Assembly (NCBI GenBank): GCA_913058345.1
Contig: CAJXQR010000003.1
Span: 124,001 to 188,000 of the forward strand
Source of the DNA: an uncultured Gammaproteobacteria bacterium
GTDB lineage: Bacteria > Pseudomonadota > Gammaproteobacteria > Pseudomonadales > Porticoccaceae
Length of the DNA: 64,000 nucleotides
Reading direction: 5' to 3'
Under the pieces are notes generated by a model that saw only the letters and a program-made list of their open reading frames with translations, made no database searches and was not told the origin of the DNA. The position numbers and the translations under genes were made by a program. Numbering within the stretch: the stretch's first letter is position 1; every line of letters starts with the position of its first letter. Shown one piece after another: positions 52,481-61,121 of the stretch.

Positions 52481-53278
52481 ATGACAGCAGCGCAGTTACA
52501 AGTTTTTGCCCTCGGTGGTTTCCCCCTGGTTGAGCCGGGTGATGACCTGGCCAGGTTGATTGGCGACAGCTTGCTCGCTAACGACTTAACCTTGGTCGAT
52601 GGCGATGTGCTGGTCTTAGCGCAAAAAATAGTTTCTAAAGCTGAAGACCGCTATGTCGATTTAAAACAGGTTGAGCCCACGGCCGAGGCGCAAGCGTTGG
52701 CGACTGCGGTCGATAAAGATCCGCGTATTGTGAGTGTGATTCTCGACGAATCAAACACAGTGGTGCGCCACTGTCCGGGCGTACTGATCGTCGAACATCG
52801 CCTAGGCTATGTGATGGCCAATGCCGGCATCGACGCCTCGAACATTGAACATGCCGGCAGTCAGCGTGGCGACGAACTTGTTGAGCGGGTGTTACTATTA
52901 CCCAAAAACCCCGATCAGTTTGCCGCCGATCTGGCGCAACAATTACAGCAAGTCCATGGTGTAAAAGTCGCTATTATCATTAACGACAGTGTTGGCCGAG
53001 CCTGGCGTAATGGCACTACCGGGCTCGCCCTGGGTGCCGCCGGTTTGCCGGCTCTCGACGATAGGCGCGGCGACAAAGATTTGTACGGACGTACATTGCA
53101 GGTGACCGAAGTTGCCGTTGCTGACCAGTTGGCCAGCGCAGCCGCTCTCTTGCAGGGCGAGGGTGGTGAGGGTAAGCCGGTCGTGCTTATCCGTGGATAT
53201 CAATATGATAGTGCAGCCGACCGCTGTAATGGGGTTAGCGCCTTGCTGCGGGATAAAGAGCGAGACTTATTCCGATAG
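52481..53278 (+). CDS. cofE: Coenzyme F420-0:L-glutamate ligase
   Basis: A 265-residue enzyme that adds glutamates to F420-0 using GTP. The CofE fold is seen in PLVEPGDDLARLIGDSLLAN, VLVLAQKIVSKAEDRYVDLK, DESNTVVRHCPGVLIVEHRL and VKVAIIINDSVGRAWRNGTT then GLALGAAG. It is the stand-alone form; the FMN-binding FbiB domain fused in mycobacteria is absent. ATG 52481 is preferred since family members begin close to it; GTG 52469 is possible. It follows npdG by 65 bases. Confidence 0.93.
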   Translation: MTAAQLQVFALGGFPLVEPGDDLARLIGDSLLANDLTLVDGDVLVLAQKIVSKAEDRYVDLKQVEPTAEAQALATAVDKDPRIVSVILDESNTVVRHCPGVLIVEHRLGYVMANAGIDASNIEHAGSQRGDELVERVLLLPKNPDQFAADLAQQLQQVHGVKVAIIINDSVGRAWRNGTTGLALGAAGLPALDDRRGDKDLYGRTLQVTEVAVADQLASAAALLQGEGGEGKPVVLIRGYQYDSAADRCNGVSALLRDKERDLFR

Positions 53279-53283
53279 AAAAA

Positions 53284-53380
53284 GCTCGGGTAAGAAAAGT
53301 TTCGATAAAGACAGTTGGGATCGTAGGGTTTCGATAGGACAGATTGAGAAGAGAGACCTTTCGGTAAGAGAAACGCCGGT
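53284..53380 (+). repeat. Purine-rich degenerate repeats between cofE and cofD
   Basis: GTTTCGATAAAGACAG (53299-53314) and GTTTCGATAGGACAG (53328-53342) form an imperfect direct repeat 29 bases apart, and TCGGGTAAGAAAAG recurs as TCGGTAAGAGAAAC around them. The 160-base gap is strongly purine-rich. No hairpin or binding motif is known to me; it could be a leader, an RNA processing region or a decayed duplication. Confidence 0.35.
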
Positions 53381-53439
53381 CAAGGAGCTAAGGTTGAAAA
53401 GAATTCTGATGAGGCGAGTTGCGATGAAAAGACGTACAG

Positions 53440-54405
53440 ATGGGTAGTAAACGCAAAGTGCTGGCCCTCTGCGGTGGCGTCGGGGGTGCTAAATTAGCGC
53501 TTGGCCTAAGCCATGTGCTGGGTGACGACGAGCTGTGCATTGTGGTCAATACTGGCGATGACTTTACGCATCTCGGCCTGCGCATCTGCCCCGATATCGA
53601 CACCGTCACCTACACGCTGGCGGGCTGCGTCAACACCGAAACCGGCTGGGGCAGGGCGGAGGAAACCGGCACATTTATGGCCTCGCTCAAAACGCTGGGT
53701 GGAGAAGATTGGTTTTACCTCGGTGATAAAGACCTCGCCATGCACGTCGAACGCACCCGTCGTTTAGCGGCCGGTGAAAATCTTGGCACCGTAACGCAGG
53801 CCTTGAGCCGCAAGCTCGGCGTGTCGGTGCCGCTCATTCCCATGACCGATGACACCGTTGAAACGCAAGTAGAAGTGGAGGGGGATGTAGAGTCGTTAAT
53901 CCTGCCTTTTCAGGACTATTTCGTTCGCCAACGCTGTGAACCCAAGCTGAAAGCCATTCATTTTGTCGGTCAAGAGCATGCTCAGCCCCACCCACAATTC
54001 CTTGCCAACCTACTAGACCCCGATCTTGATCTGATCATTATTTGCCCTTCTAACCCCTTTCTTAGCGTCGACCCGATCCTGGCGCTGCCTGGTATTCGCG
54101 GCATCCTGCAAAAAACGGCAGTGCCGGTAGTGGCGATATCGCCTATTATCGGTGGCGCGGCCGTGAAGGGGCCAACAGCAAAAATAATGGGCGAACTCGG
54201 TTTGAAAATGAACTCAATTACCGTGGCTGATTACTATCAAGATATTGCCAGCGGCTTTATTCTCGATCGCCGTGATGCCGTAGAGATTGAGGCCATTCGT
54301 GAGATTATTCCCCGGGTGGGTGTCGCACAAACCTTGATGCAAACTATAGAAGACAAAATTGAGCTGGCTCGTGAAACCCTGGATTTTGTAGGACTGGATG
54401 TTTAG
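53440..54405 (+). CDS. cofD: 2-phospho-L-lactate transferase (or phosphoenolpyruvate/3-phosphoglycerate type)
   Basis: A 321-residue enzyme that joins the side chain from CofC's product to the deazaflavin Fo. LCGGVGGAKLALGLSHVLGD, NTGDDFTHLGLRICPDIDTV and WGRAEETGTFMASLKTLGGE are the classical CofD segments, with VAISPIIGGAAVKGPTAKIM near the end. Length is standard. It is 161 bases after cofE and 67 before cofC. Which phospho-acid side chain it carries depends on CofC and cannot be read safely. Confidence 0.94.
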   Translation: MGSKRKVLALCGGVGGAKLALGLSHVLGDDELCIVVNTGDDFTHLGLRICPDIDTVTYTLAGCVNTETGWGRAEETGTFMASLKTLGGEDWFYLGDKDLAMHVERTRRLAAGENLGTVTQALSRKLGVSVPLIPMTDDTVETQVEVEGDVESLILPFQDYFVRQRCEPKLKAIHFVGQEHAQPHPQFLANLLDPDLDLIIICPSNPFLSVDPILALPGIRGILQKTAVPVVAISPIIGGAAVKGPTAKIMGELGLKMNSITVADYYQDIASGFILDRRDAVEIEAIREIIPRVGVAQTLMQTIEDKIELARETLDFVGLDV

Positions 54406-54472
54406 TGATAAACACCGTAGCAAAGATAGAATAGAATAAGACGCACTAAGGCGCAGTTGCTCGGAAAATGAT

Positions 54473-55306
54473 ATGCAAGTGGTAGTCCCCCTAAAGAGTT
54501 TCAATGATGCGAAAAAGCGCCTGGCGACTGTGCTGACGGCGCAACAACGCTGTGAGCTCATGAAACAGATGTTCGTGGATGTACTCCGCGCTGTTGTCGC
54601 AACGCCGGAAGTAGAGGGCATTACTGTCGTCAGTAGTGATGCAGACGTCGCTCAGTGGGTCGCTCAGTACGCTCAAGGTATAACAATGCCGTTGCGTGCT
54701 TTCGATCCAGGCTCCTACCTCACAGCTTCTCATCAAACAGTCTCTAATATTGTGAACCGGAGAACTGGCGCGAAGCCCGGTTTTACTGCTGTCAACACAT
54801 TAGCGGAAGCCGGTTTGTGCCATGCCTACCGAGCTGTTGCTGCAGACCTGCTAACTCGGGGTGCTAGCACCATGCTGCTCTTACCTGCCGACATCCCCCT
54901 TGTCTCCAAAACGGATATTCAAGCCTTGCTGGCAGTACACACTCGCCCTGGGGTGAGCCTGGCGGCGGCGGGCTCCGATGGAGGAACCAATGCTCTGTTG
55001 GTCTCTCCGCCGGATATTATTGCACCGGCTTTTGGCAAAAATAGTTGTCTGCGCCATAGCGGCCATGCACGAGAGCAGGGTTTAGAGGCCATAATAGTGA
55101 ACACCGCTGGGTTGAATCTGGATATAGATACACTGGACGATATACAGACCCTGTTGGCCACTGACAAAGAATGTGCCACCCTGCGTTACCTGCGCGATAG
55201 TGGTCTTGCTAACGAATTACACAAAAGTGCAAAGGCCGAGCAGTTACGAGGGACTCCATTTCGACAGAAGGATCCGCAACACCAAACAAACAGGCAGGTT
55301 GGATGA
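54473..55306 (+). CDS. cofC: CofC-type guanylyltransferase (FbiD)
   Basis: A 277-residue nucleotidyltransferase that activates a three-carbon phospho-acid with GTP. The fold is shown by VVVPLKSFNDAKKRLATVLT, GITVVSSDADVAQWV, LLLPADIPLVSKTDIQALLA and the HAREQGLEA loop. The last about 30 residues (HKSAKAEQLRGTPFRQKDPQ onwards) are polar, look disordered and make it longer than the usual 200-240. It overlaps cofGH by four bases (ATGA). The substrate could be 2-phospholactate, phosphoenolpyruvate or 3-phosphoglycerate; all are known in different bacteria. Confidence 0.9.
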   Translation: MQVVVPLKSFNDAKKRLATVLTAQQRCELMKQMFVDVLRAVVATPEVEGITVVSSDADVAQWVAQYAQGITMPLRAFDPGSYLTASHQTVSNIVNRRTGAKPGFTAVNTLAEAGLCHAYRAVAADLLTRGASTMLLLPADIPLVSKTDIQALLAVHTRPGVSLAAAGSDGGTNALLVSPPDIIAPAFGKNSCLRHSGHAREQGLEAIIVNTAGLNLDIDTLDDIQTLLATDKECATLRYLRDSGLANELHKSAKAEQLRGTPFRQKDPQHQTNRQVG

Positions 55307-57681
55307 ACAGTATTGTTAAACCCGGACAGGCGCTCATACCAAGCCGCTCAGCGGCTTTGGCGCTGGCCGATGAAACTGATCTCGCGGCTTTAATGACCCG
55401 CGCCGCTGCCTTGCGCGATGAGGCCCACGGCCCTCGGATCTCCTATTCGCGGAAAATTTTTATTCCGCTCACCCAGTTGTGTCGCAATGTTTGTCACTAT
55501 TGCACCTTTGCGCAAACACCGAAAAAAATTGAGCAGCCCTACATGCTGCCTGAGCAGGTTCTCAAAGTGGCCCGTCAGGGTGCGGCTGCAGGCTGCCACG
55601 AAGCCTTGTTTACCCTCGGTGACAAGCCTGAATTACGTTATGAAACGGCGCGTAAAGCACTCGCCGAGCTGGGCTATGCCTCGACAATGGACTATGTGCT
55701 AGCCATGGCCAGACGGGTGTTTGAAGAAACCGGCCTCTTGCCCCACCTCAATCCGGGAGTGATGAACGAGACCGAACTGCGCGCCAGCCGCGATGTCTCT
55801 GTTTCTCAGGGCATGATGCTGGAAAGTGTCTCCAAACGACTCTGTGAAAAAGGTGGTCCGCACTACGGCTCGCCCGATAAATTACCTGAAGTCCGCCTTG
55901 AAACCTTAGCGCTTGCCGGGCAATTAAACATTCCCTACACCAGTGGTATTTTGATTGGTATCGGTGAAACAAGGCTCGAACGTGTTGAGTCATTGTTAGC
56001 GCTACGCGATTTGCACCAGCGATATGGCCATATTCAGGAAATAATCATTCAGAATTTTTGTGCTAAAAAAGGCACATTAATGGCCGACGTGCCCGATGCG
56101 CCCCTCGACGAATTACTCTGGACTATCGCTGTGGCGCGGATTGTTTTTGGCGGTGCGATGAATCTACAAACACCGCCTAATTTGAATGAGGGTGTACTGG
56201 CGCAACTCATTGACGCTGGCATCAACGACTGGGGTGGGGTGTCGCCCGTCACACCCGACTTCGTTAATCCTGAAAAGCCCTGGCCGGGTCTGGAAAATCT
56301 CGCTCGTTTAACAGCGGCCAGTAATAAATTACTGGTCGAGCGCTTACCCGTTTACCCTGGTTTTGCCCACGACTCTCAGCGTTGGCAGACTCCTGCGATG
56401 GCGAGCGCATTGATTAAACCAATGGACAGCGACGGCTATGCTCGCCGCGAGCGCTGGACGCCAGGTAGTGTGCAAACGCCGCCTGCTCACCTCGAACGGG
56501 AGGGTTGGTCTTTTGCGCCACCGGCGATCACATCATCGTCGACCGCTACCCAGACGACCATTGCCCGCGCTGTGCGGGGTGAACGTCTGGATGAAAAAGC
56601 TATTGTGCAGCTATTTCAGGCCCGAGGTAGTGATTATCAAACCATTTGCGAGGCGGCCGACGGCCTGCGACGCGAAGTGATTGGCGATACAGTCACCTAT
56701 GCGATTAACCGCAATATTAATTACACCAATGTCTGCTACTTGTCCTGTAAGTTTTGCGCCTTTTCGAAGGGTAAAACGACCGAGGCCCTGCGTGGAAAAG
56801 CCTATGTGCTCGATAGCGCCGAGGTGACCCAGCGCGCCGCCGAGGCCTGGCAAAAAGGCGCGACCGAAGTGTGCTTGCAGGGCGGCATTCATCCGAGCTA
56901 TACCGGCGACACCTATTTGGAAATTTGTGGCGATATTCGCAAGGCGCTACCCGATCTGCATATTCATGCCTTCTCTCCACTGGAAGTCAGTCAGGGTGCC
57001 GAGACCCTGGGTTTAAATATTGAAGAGTATTTGTGTCGGCTCAAAGCAGCAGGACTGAATAGCTTGCCGGGCACGGCGGCTGAAATTCTAGACGATGAAG
57101 TGCGGGCTGTTATTTGCCCCGACAAAATCAATACGCAACAGTGGTTGAATGTGATTGAGACGGCCCACAAAGTGGGTATAAAAACCACTTCGACCATCAT
57201 GTTTGGCCATGTCGACCAGCCTGTGCACTGGGCGCGGCACCTGCTGCACCTGCGCGACTTGCAGCAACGGACCGGCGGAATCACCGAGTTTGTCCCTCTG
57301 CCTTTTGTGCCCATGGAAGCGCCGATGTACCGTCGGGGCTTGTCGCGGCAGGGACCGACTATGCGCGAGTCAGTCTTAATGCACGCCGTATCACGGCTGG
57401 TCTTGCACTCGCTGATCGATAATATTCAGGTCTCATGGGTGAAGATGGGCGAGCAGGGCGTAGTGGCCTGTCTCAATGCGGGCGCTAACGATATGGGCGG
57501 TACTTTAATGAACGAGAGTATTTCTCGTGCTGCCGGGGCTGCCCACGGTCAGGAAATGACGGTCGCAACCATGACAGCATTGTTACAGGGTATTGACCGC
57601 CCGGCACGACAGAGAAGCACTTTTTACGGTGAAGTGATAGCGCATCCTGATCAACTGATTCCCCTGCAGTCCCGCTCCTAG
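55303..57681 (+). CDS. fbiC: Fo synthase, fused CofG-CofH (FbiC)
   Basis: A 792-residue enzyme with two radical SAM domains that builds the deazaflavin chromophore Fo from tyrosine and a flavin precursor. The CofG half has its cluster motif CRNVCHYCTFAQTP (Cys60, 64, 67). The CofH half has CYLSCKFCAFSKG (Cys478, 482, 485). Domains meet near residues 390-430. The fused form is known from actinobacteria and some proteobacteria, while archaea have separate genes. It starts inside the end of cofC and is the last F420 gene. The biotin operon follows after 141 bases. Confidence 0.95.
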   Translation: MNSIVKPGQALIPSRSAALALADETDLAALMTRAAALRDEAHGPRISYSRKIFIPLTQLCRNVCHYCTFAQTPKKIEQPYMLPEQVLKVARQGAAAGCHEALFTLGDKPELRYETARKALAELGYASTMDYVLAMARRVFEETGLLPHLNPGVMNETELRASRDVSVSQGMMLESVSKRLCEKGGPHYGSPDKLPEVRLETLALAGQLNIPYTSGILIGIGETRLERVESLLALRDLHQRYGHIQEIIIQNFCAKKGTLMADVPDAPLDELLWTIAVARIVFGGAMNLQTPPNLNEGVLAQLIDAGINDWGGVSPVTPDFVNPEKPWPGLENLARLTAASNKLLVERLPVYPGFAHDSQRWQTPAMASALIKPMDSDGYARRERWTPGSVQTPPAHLEREGWSFAPPAITSSSTATQTTIARAVRGERLDEKAIVQLFQARGSDYQTICEAADGLRREVIGDTVTYAINRNINYTNVCYLSCKFCAFSKGKTTEALRGKAYVLDSAEVTQRAAEAWQKGATEVCLQGGIHPSYTGDTYLEICGDIRKALPDLHIHAFSPLEVSQGAETLGLNIEEYLCRLKAAGLNSLPGTAAEILDDEVRAVICPDKINTQQWLNVIETAHKVGIKTTSTIMFGHVDQPVHWARHLLHLRDLQQRTGGITEFVPLPFVPMEAPMYRRGLSRQGPTMRESVLMHAVSRLVLHSLIDNIQVSWVKMGEQGVVACLNAGANDMGGTLMNESISRAAGAAHGQEMTVATMTALLQGIDRPARQRSTFYGEVIAHPDQLIPLQSRS

Positions 57682-57710
57682 CGACATTTAACGTGAGTCG
57701 CATGAAAGCC

Positions 57711-57743
57711 TTGTTAACCCCTAAGCCTTAATTGGGTTGACAG
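57711..57743. promoter_or_regulatory. BirA operator-like palindrome before bioB
   Basis: TTGTTAACC (57711-57719), 15 bases, then GGTTGACAG (57735-57743). This resembles the BirA site TTGTAAACC-N15/16-GGTTTACAA with one mismatch in the left and two in the right half. It lies about 80 bases before bioB and its right half overlaps a -35 element, as expected for a repressor site. Confidence 0.65.
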
Positions 57744-57764
57744 CAGGTTTGCGGGCTTTATGAT
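57737..57764 (+). promoter_or_regulatory. Sigma70-type promoter of the biotin operon
   Basis: TTGACA (57737-57742) and TATGAT (57759-57764) are separated by 16 bases; the first is a perfect -35 and the second differs from the -10 consensus at one base. It overlaps the BirA-like operator, so biotin-loaded BirA would block it. Confidence 0.65.
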
Positions 57765-57822
57765 TGCTGCCTGTTAAATGCTTATCAGACAAATACATTG
57801 AATCCGCTACAAAGGTGAATCT

Positions 57823-58863
57823 ATGACCGTTGACGTGCGTCACGATTGGAGTGAAGAGGAAGTACTAGGCTTGTTTAATCAGCCTTTTAGCGATTTGATG
57901 TTTACAGCGCAAACCGTACATCGCCAGCACTTCGACCCCAATCAGGTGCAGGTCAGTACACTTCTGTCGATCAAAACCGGCACTTGCCCCGAAGACTGTA
58001 AATACTGCCCGCAAAGTGGGCACTACAACACCGGACTTGAAAAAGAAAAGCTGCTGGAGATTGAACGGGTTATTGCTGAGGCCAAAGTGGCCAAAGCCAA
58101 TGGCACCAGCCGTTTTTGTATGGGCGCTGCCTGGCGTTCGCCGAGTAAAAAAGACATGCCCTATGTGCTCGACATGGTGAAAGAGGTGAAGGCACTTGGC
58201 CTTGAGACCTGCATGACCCTGGGCATGTTGAGTGACGAGCAGGCCAGTGATTTAGCTGAGGCCGGACTCGACTACTACAATCACAATCTCGATACTTCGC
58301 CCGAACACTACGGCGAAATTATTACCACGCGCACTTATCAAGACAGGCTCGATACCCTGGCCAATGTACGCTCTGCGGGTATGAAAGTGTGCTGTGGCGG
58401 TATTGTTGGCATGGGCGAGAAATTAAAAGATCGCGCTGGCCTGTTGGTACAGTTGGCCAATCTCGAGGAGCAGCCCGAATCTGTACCCATCAATATGTTG
58501 GTTAAAGTGGAAGGCACACCGCTCGAAAACGAGGCCGACCTCGAACCTTTCGACTTTTTACGCACCATCGCTGTGGCACGTATTTTAATGCCGAAATCTC
58601 ATGTGCGGCTCTCTGCCGGACGTGAAGAAATGAATGAACAAATGCAGGCCCTGGCTTTCCTCGCGGGTGCTAATTCAATTTTTTACGGTGAAAAACTCCT
58701 CACCACACCCAACCCCTCTGCCAATAAAGATATGCAGCTGTTTGACAAGTTGGGGATACAGCCTGAACAGCACTGCGTTGCTCACGAGCAAGAGGCGGCA
58801 GTGGCTGAGCAAATTACCGAGGCAGCAATGGACAAGCATTTTTATAATGCCGCCCGTGCATAG
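57823..58863 (+). CDS. bioB: Biotin synthase
   Basis: A 346-residue radical SAM enzyme that inserts sulfur into dethiobiotin. The cluster motif CPEDCKYC (Cys55, 59, 62) is followed by [20 protein letters not shown], and [40 protein letters not shown] and the [14 protein letters not shown] segment with the Arg ligand of the second cluster are in place. AAAGGTG stands six bases before ATG 57823. Length is standard. First gene of bioB-F-D. Confidence 0.97.
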   Translation: MTVDVRHDWSEEEVLGLFNQPFSDLMFTAQTVHRQHFDPNQVQVSTLLSIKTGTCPEDCKYCPQSGHYNTGLEKEKLLEIERVIAEAKVAKANGTSRFCMGAAWRSPSKKDMPYVLDMVKEVKALGLETCMTLGMLSDEQASDLAEAGLDYYNHNLDTSPEHYGEIITTRTYQDRLDTLANVRSAGMKVCCGGIVGMGEKLKDRAGLLVQLANLEEQPESVPINMLVKVEGTPLENEADLEPFDFLRTIAVARILMPKSHVRLSAGREEMNEQMQALAFLAGANSIFYGEKLLTTPNPSANKDMQLFDKLGIQPEQHCVAHEQEAAVAEQITEAAMDKHFYNAARA

Positions 58864-58912
58864 TTAGTGCTGAAGCAATCTTTACAGATAGCCGTCCAGC
58901 ATTGATAACATT

Positions 58913-60097
58913 ATGGTGAGTCCCGATGCTGTACTGCAGCTAGAGCTCGACACCCGCCAACGCCAGAGCCGTTACCGTCAACGCAAAATCTTGCAAAGCC
59001 CCCAGGGCGTCGAGGTCTTAGTCGATGGTCGGCGCTGTCTGGGTTTTAGCAGTAACGATTATCTGGGTCTGGCCAATCACCCTGCACTTATTGCCGCTTT
59101 CCAGCAGGCGTCAAACCAATATGGCGTCGGCAGCGGGGCCTCACATTTGGTCAGTGGCCACGGCACTGAGCACCAGGCCCTTGAAGAAGAACTGGCTGCA
59201 TTTACCGGTCGCCCCCGCGCATTGTTGTTCTCCACTGGCTATATGGCCAATGTGGGAGTGATTCGTGCCTTGATGGGGCAGGGCGATCTAGTCGTGCAGG
59301 ACAAACTCAATCATGCCTCGCTGCTCGACGGGGGCTTTCTTTGTCGCGCTCAGTTCGAGCGTTATGCCCATGGGAAGGGCACCGCTGCACAAGCGCTGCT
59401 GGCCGGCAACAGTGCACAGCGCAAATTGCTGGCTACTGACGGTGTTTTTAGCATGGACGGCGACCTGGCTGATTTGCCAACGCTGGCTGATATTGCCGAT
59501 CAAAACAATGCCTGGTTACTGGTTGATGATGCGCACGGCTTTGGTGTGCTGGGAGAAAGTGGCCGGGGGATTTGTGAACACTTTGCGATGGACATCAATC
59601 GTCTGCCGATTTTGGTCGGCACTCTGGGTAAATCCTTCGGCACTTTCGGCGCCTTCGTTGCCGGTAGCGAAGTATTAATTGAAAGCCTGATTCAATTTGC
59701 TCGCACCTATATTTACACCACTGCTCTGCCCCCGGCAGTTGCCGCTGCAAGCCGCGTTGCGCTGACATTAATTGACCGTGAAAGTTGGCGACGAGAAAAA
59801 CTACAAGGGCTCATTGCGCATTTTCAACAAGGTGCCGCTGAGCGGGGCATTCCTGTCATGGCATCATCCACACCCATCCAGCCAGTGCTCATTGGCGACG
59901 ATAAAAATGTGGTAACAATGGGCGAGTATCTACTGAAGGCTGGTTTTTGGACTGGCGCTATTCGTCCTCCGACTGTGCCTGTTGGCAGTGCCCGTTTACG
60001 CATTACCTTGACCGCCGAGCACGAAGTGGCACAGCTCGATGCCCTGCTCGATACCCTGGCGGTGGCTTTGAAAACGCTGGGTAGTGACACTGAGTGA
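58913..60097 (+). CDS. bioF: 8-amino-7-oxononanoate synthase
   Basis: A 394-residue PLP enzyme that joins pimeloyl-ACP/CoA and alanine. GFSSNDYLGLANHPALIAAF, GVGSGASHLVSGHGTEHQAL, LLVDDAHGFGVLGESGRG and the PLP lysine in VGTLGKSFGTFGAFVAGSE are conserved. Start is ATG 58913; GTG follows directly. It lies 49 bases after bioB and its stop overlaps bioD (GTGA). Confidence 0.95.
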   Translation: MVSPDAVLQLELDTRQRQSRYRQRKILQSPQGVEVLVDGRRCLGFSSNDYLGLANHPALIAAFQQASNQYGVGSGASHLVSGHGTEHQALEEELAAFTGRPRALLFSTGYMANVGVIRALMGQGDLVVQDKLNHASLLDGGFLCRAQFERYAHGKGTAAQALLAGNSAQRKLLATDGVFSMDGDLADLPTLADIADQNNAWLLVDDAHGFGVLGESGRGICEHFAMDINRLPILVGTLGKSFGTFGAFVAGSEVLIESLIQFARTYIYTTALPPAVAAASRVALTLIDRESWRREKLQGLIAHFQQGAAERGIPVMASSTPIQPVLIGDDKNVVTMGEYLLKAGFWTGAIRPPTVPVGSARLRITLTAEHEVAQLDALLDTLAVALKTLGSDTE

Positions 60098-60765
60098 ACG
60101 GCGCATATTTTATCACCGGCACTGATACCGGGGTGGGTAAAACGTCTGTTGCCGTGGCTTTGTTACAAGCGGCTGAGAAGCGGGGCTTAAGCACCGCTGC
60201 TGCCAAACCGGTTGCGGCGGGGTGTGAGGCAGGTGCTGATGGCTTGCGCAATGACGATGCCTTGTTGCTACAGCAGGCTTCCACAACGGCGCTGAGCTAT
60301 GAACAAATCAATCCTTTTGCCCTGCAACCGGCAATTGCTCCGCATTTTGCGGCGGCCCGAGATAATTTACAGCTCGATGCCAAAGATCTCGCCTCGCACT
60401 GTCAATCGATTCTTGATTTAAAGGCCGATTTTACCGTTATCGAAGGTGCTGGTGGCTGGCGTGTACCGCTGAACAACAGCGAAACTTTTGCCGATATGGC
60501 GAAACGCCTTAAAGTGCCCGTTATTTTGGTGGTCGACATTAAACTGGGTTGCTTAAATCATGCTCTTCTCAGTGCTGAGGCCATTCGCGCCGATGGTTTG
60601 CAGCTGGCCGCCTGGGTGGCGAATCAAGCCACTGGTAGCGACGAATGTCACGATGAAATGGTAGCGGATCTTGAGCACCGTTTGGCGTGTCCGCTGCTGG
60701 GTAATCTTCCCCACTGTCTCGACCAGGCTGAGCTGGCCTCCCATCTTGATATCGATCTGCTGTAA
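60094..60765 (+). CDS. bioD: Dethiobiotin synthetase
   Basis: A 223-residue ATP-dependent enzyme that closes the ureido ring. The P-loop GTDTGVGKTSVAVALL is followed by AAKPVAAGCEAGADGLRNDD, VIEGAGGWRVPLNNSETFAD and VVDIKLGCLNHALLSAEAIR. Start is GTG 60094, overlapping the bioF stop. The usual Pseudomonas-like genes bioH and bioC between bioF and bioD are missing here, so pimeloyl-ester synthesis must be encoded elsewhere. Confidence 0.95.
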   Translation: MNGAYFITGTDTGVGKTSVAVALLQAAEKRGLSTAAAKPVAAGCEAGADGLRNDDALLLQQASTTALSYEQINPFALQPAIAPHFAAARDNLQLDAKDLASHCQSILDLKADFTVIEGAGGWRVPLNNSETFADMAKRLKVPVILVVDIKLGCLNHALLSAEAIRADGLQLAAWVANQATGSDECHDEMVADLEHRLACPLLGNLPHCLDQAELASHLDIDLL

Positions 60766-61121
60766 CGACCTTGGGTAGGGAGCCTTCGGCCCCGTTATCA
60801 ACTCGGCTCAGACGACTAACACCACTAGCGCCTTCGGTCAGCGCCGTAACCGTTTGTTTTCTTTAGAAGCTTTGCTTCCTGCGGACATTTTTTGCCGCGC
60901 CAAAAGCACCTCTGTTAATGAATCTAAAACCTTTAGTTCCCACTCTTCGCTACCAGGGCTTCAGCAGAAGCTCCTTAGCGTGAAACGGAAATCGTAATTG
61001 AGTGCTTCGTTCTTTTTTATTCGGCAAGATGGGGTATATTCCCGTGCCGTATCCGTTCGTCTTAGTAAAATAACTATTATTCAGGTTTATCTTAACCCTC
61101 TTTCCTTTATCTTGTGATGTT
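60766..61121. other. 356-base gene-free stretch after the biotin operon
   Basis: No coding frame is supported. Short GC-rich inverted repeats occur early (GCGCCTTCGG...GCGCC near 60830-60845, GAAGC-TTT-GCTTC near 60867-60879), which may end the bio transcript, but none has a proper T run. The second half is AT-rich and likely holds the promoter of the next gene. Confidence 0.45.

Noticed and set aside
53112-53447. Frame running from cofE into cofD
   Set aside because: The first half is a shadow of cofE; the second half is low-complexity Arg/Lys sequence of the purine-rich gap.
53440-54405. YvcK-like protein instead of CofD
   Set aside because: YvcK shares the fold and the GGVGGA start, but the ETGTFMASLK segment and neighbouring cofE, cofC and cofGH support CofD.
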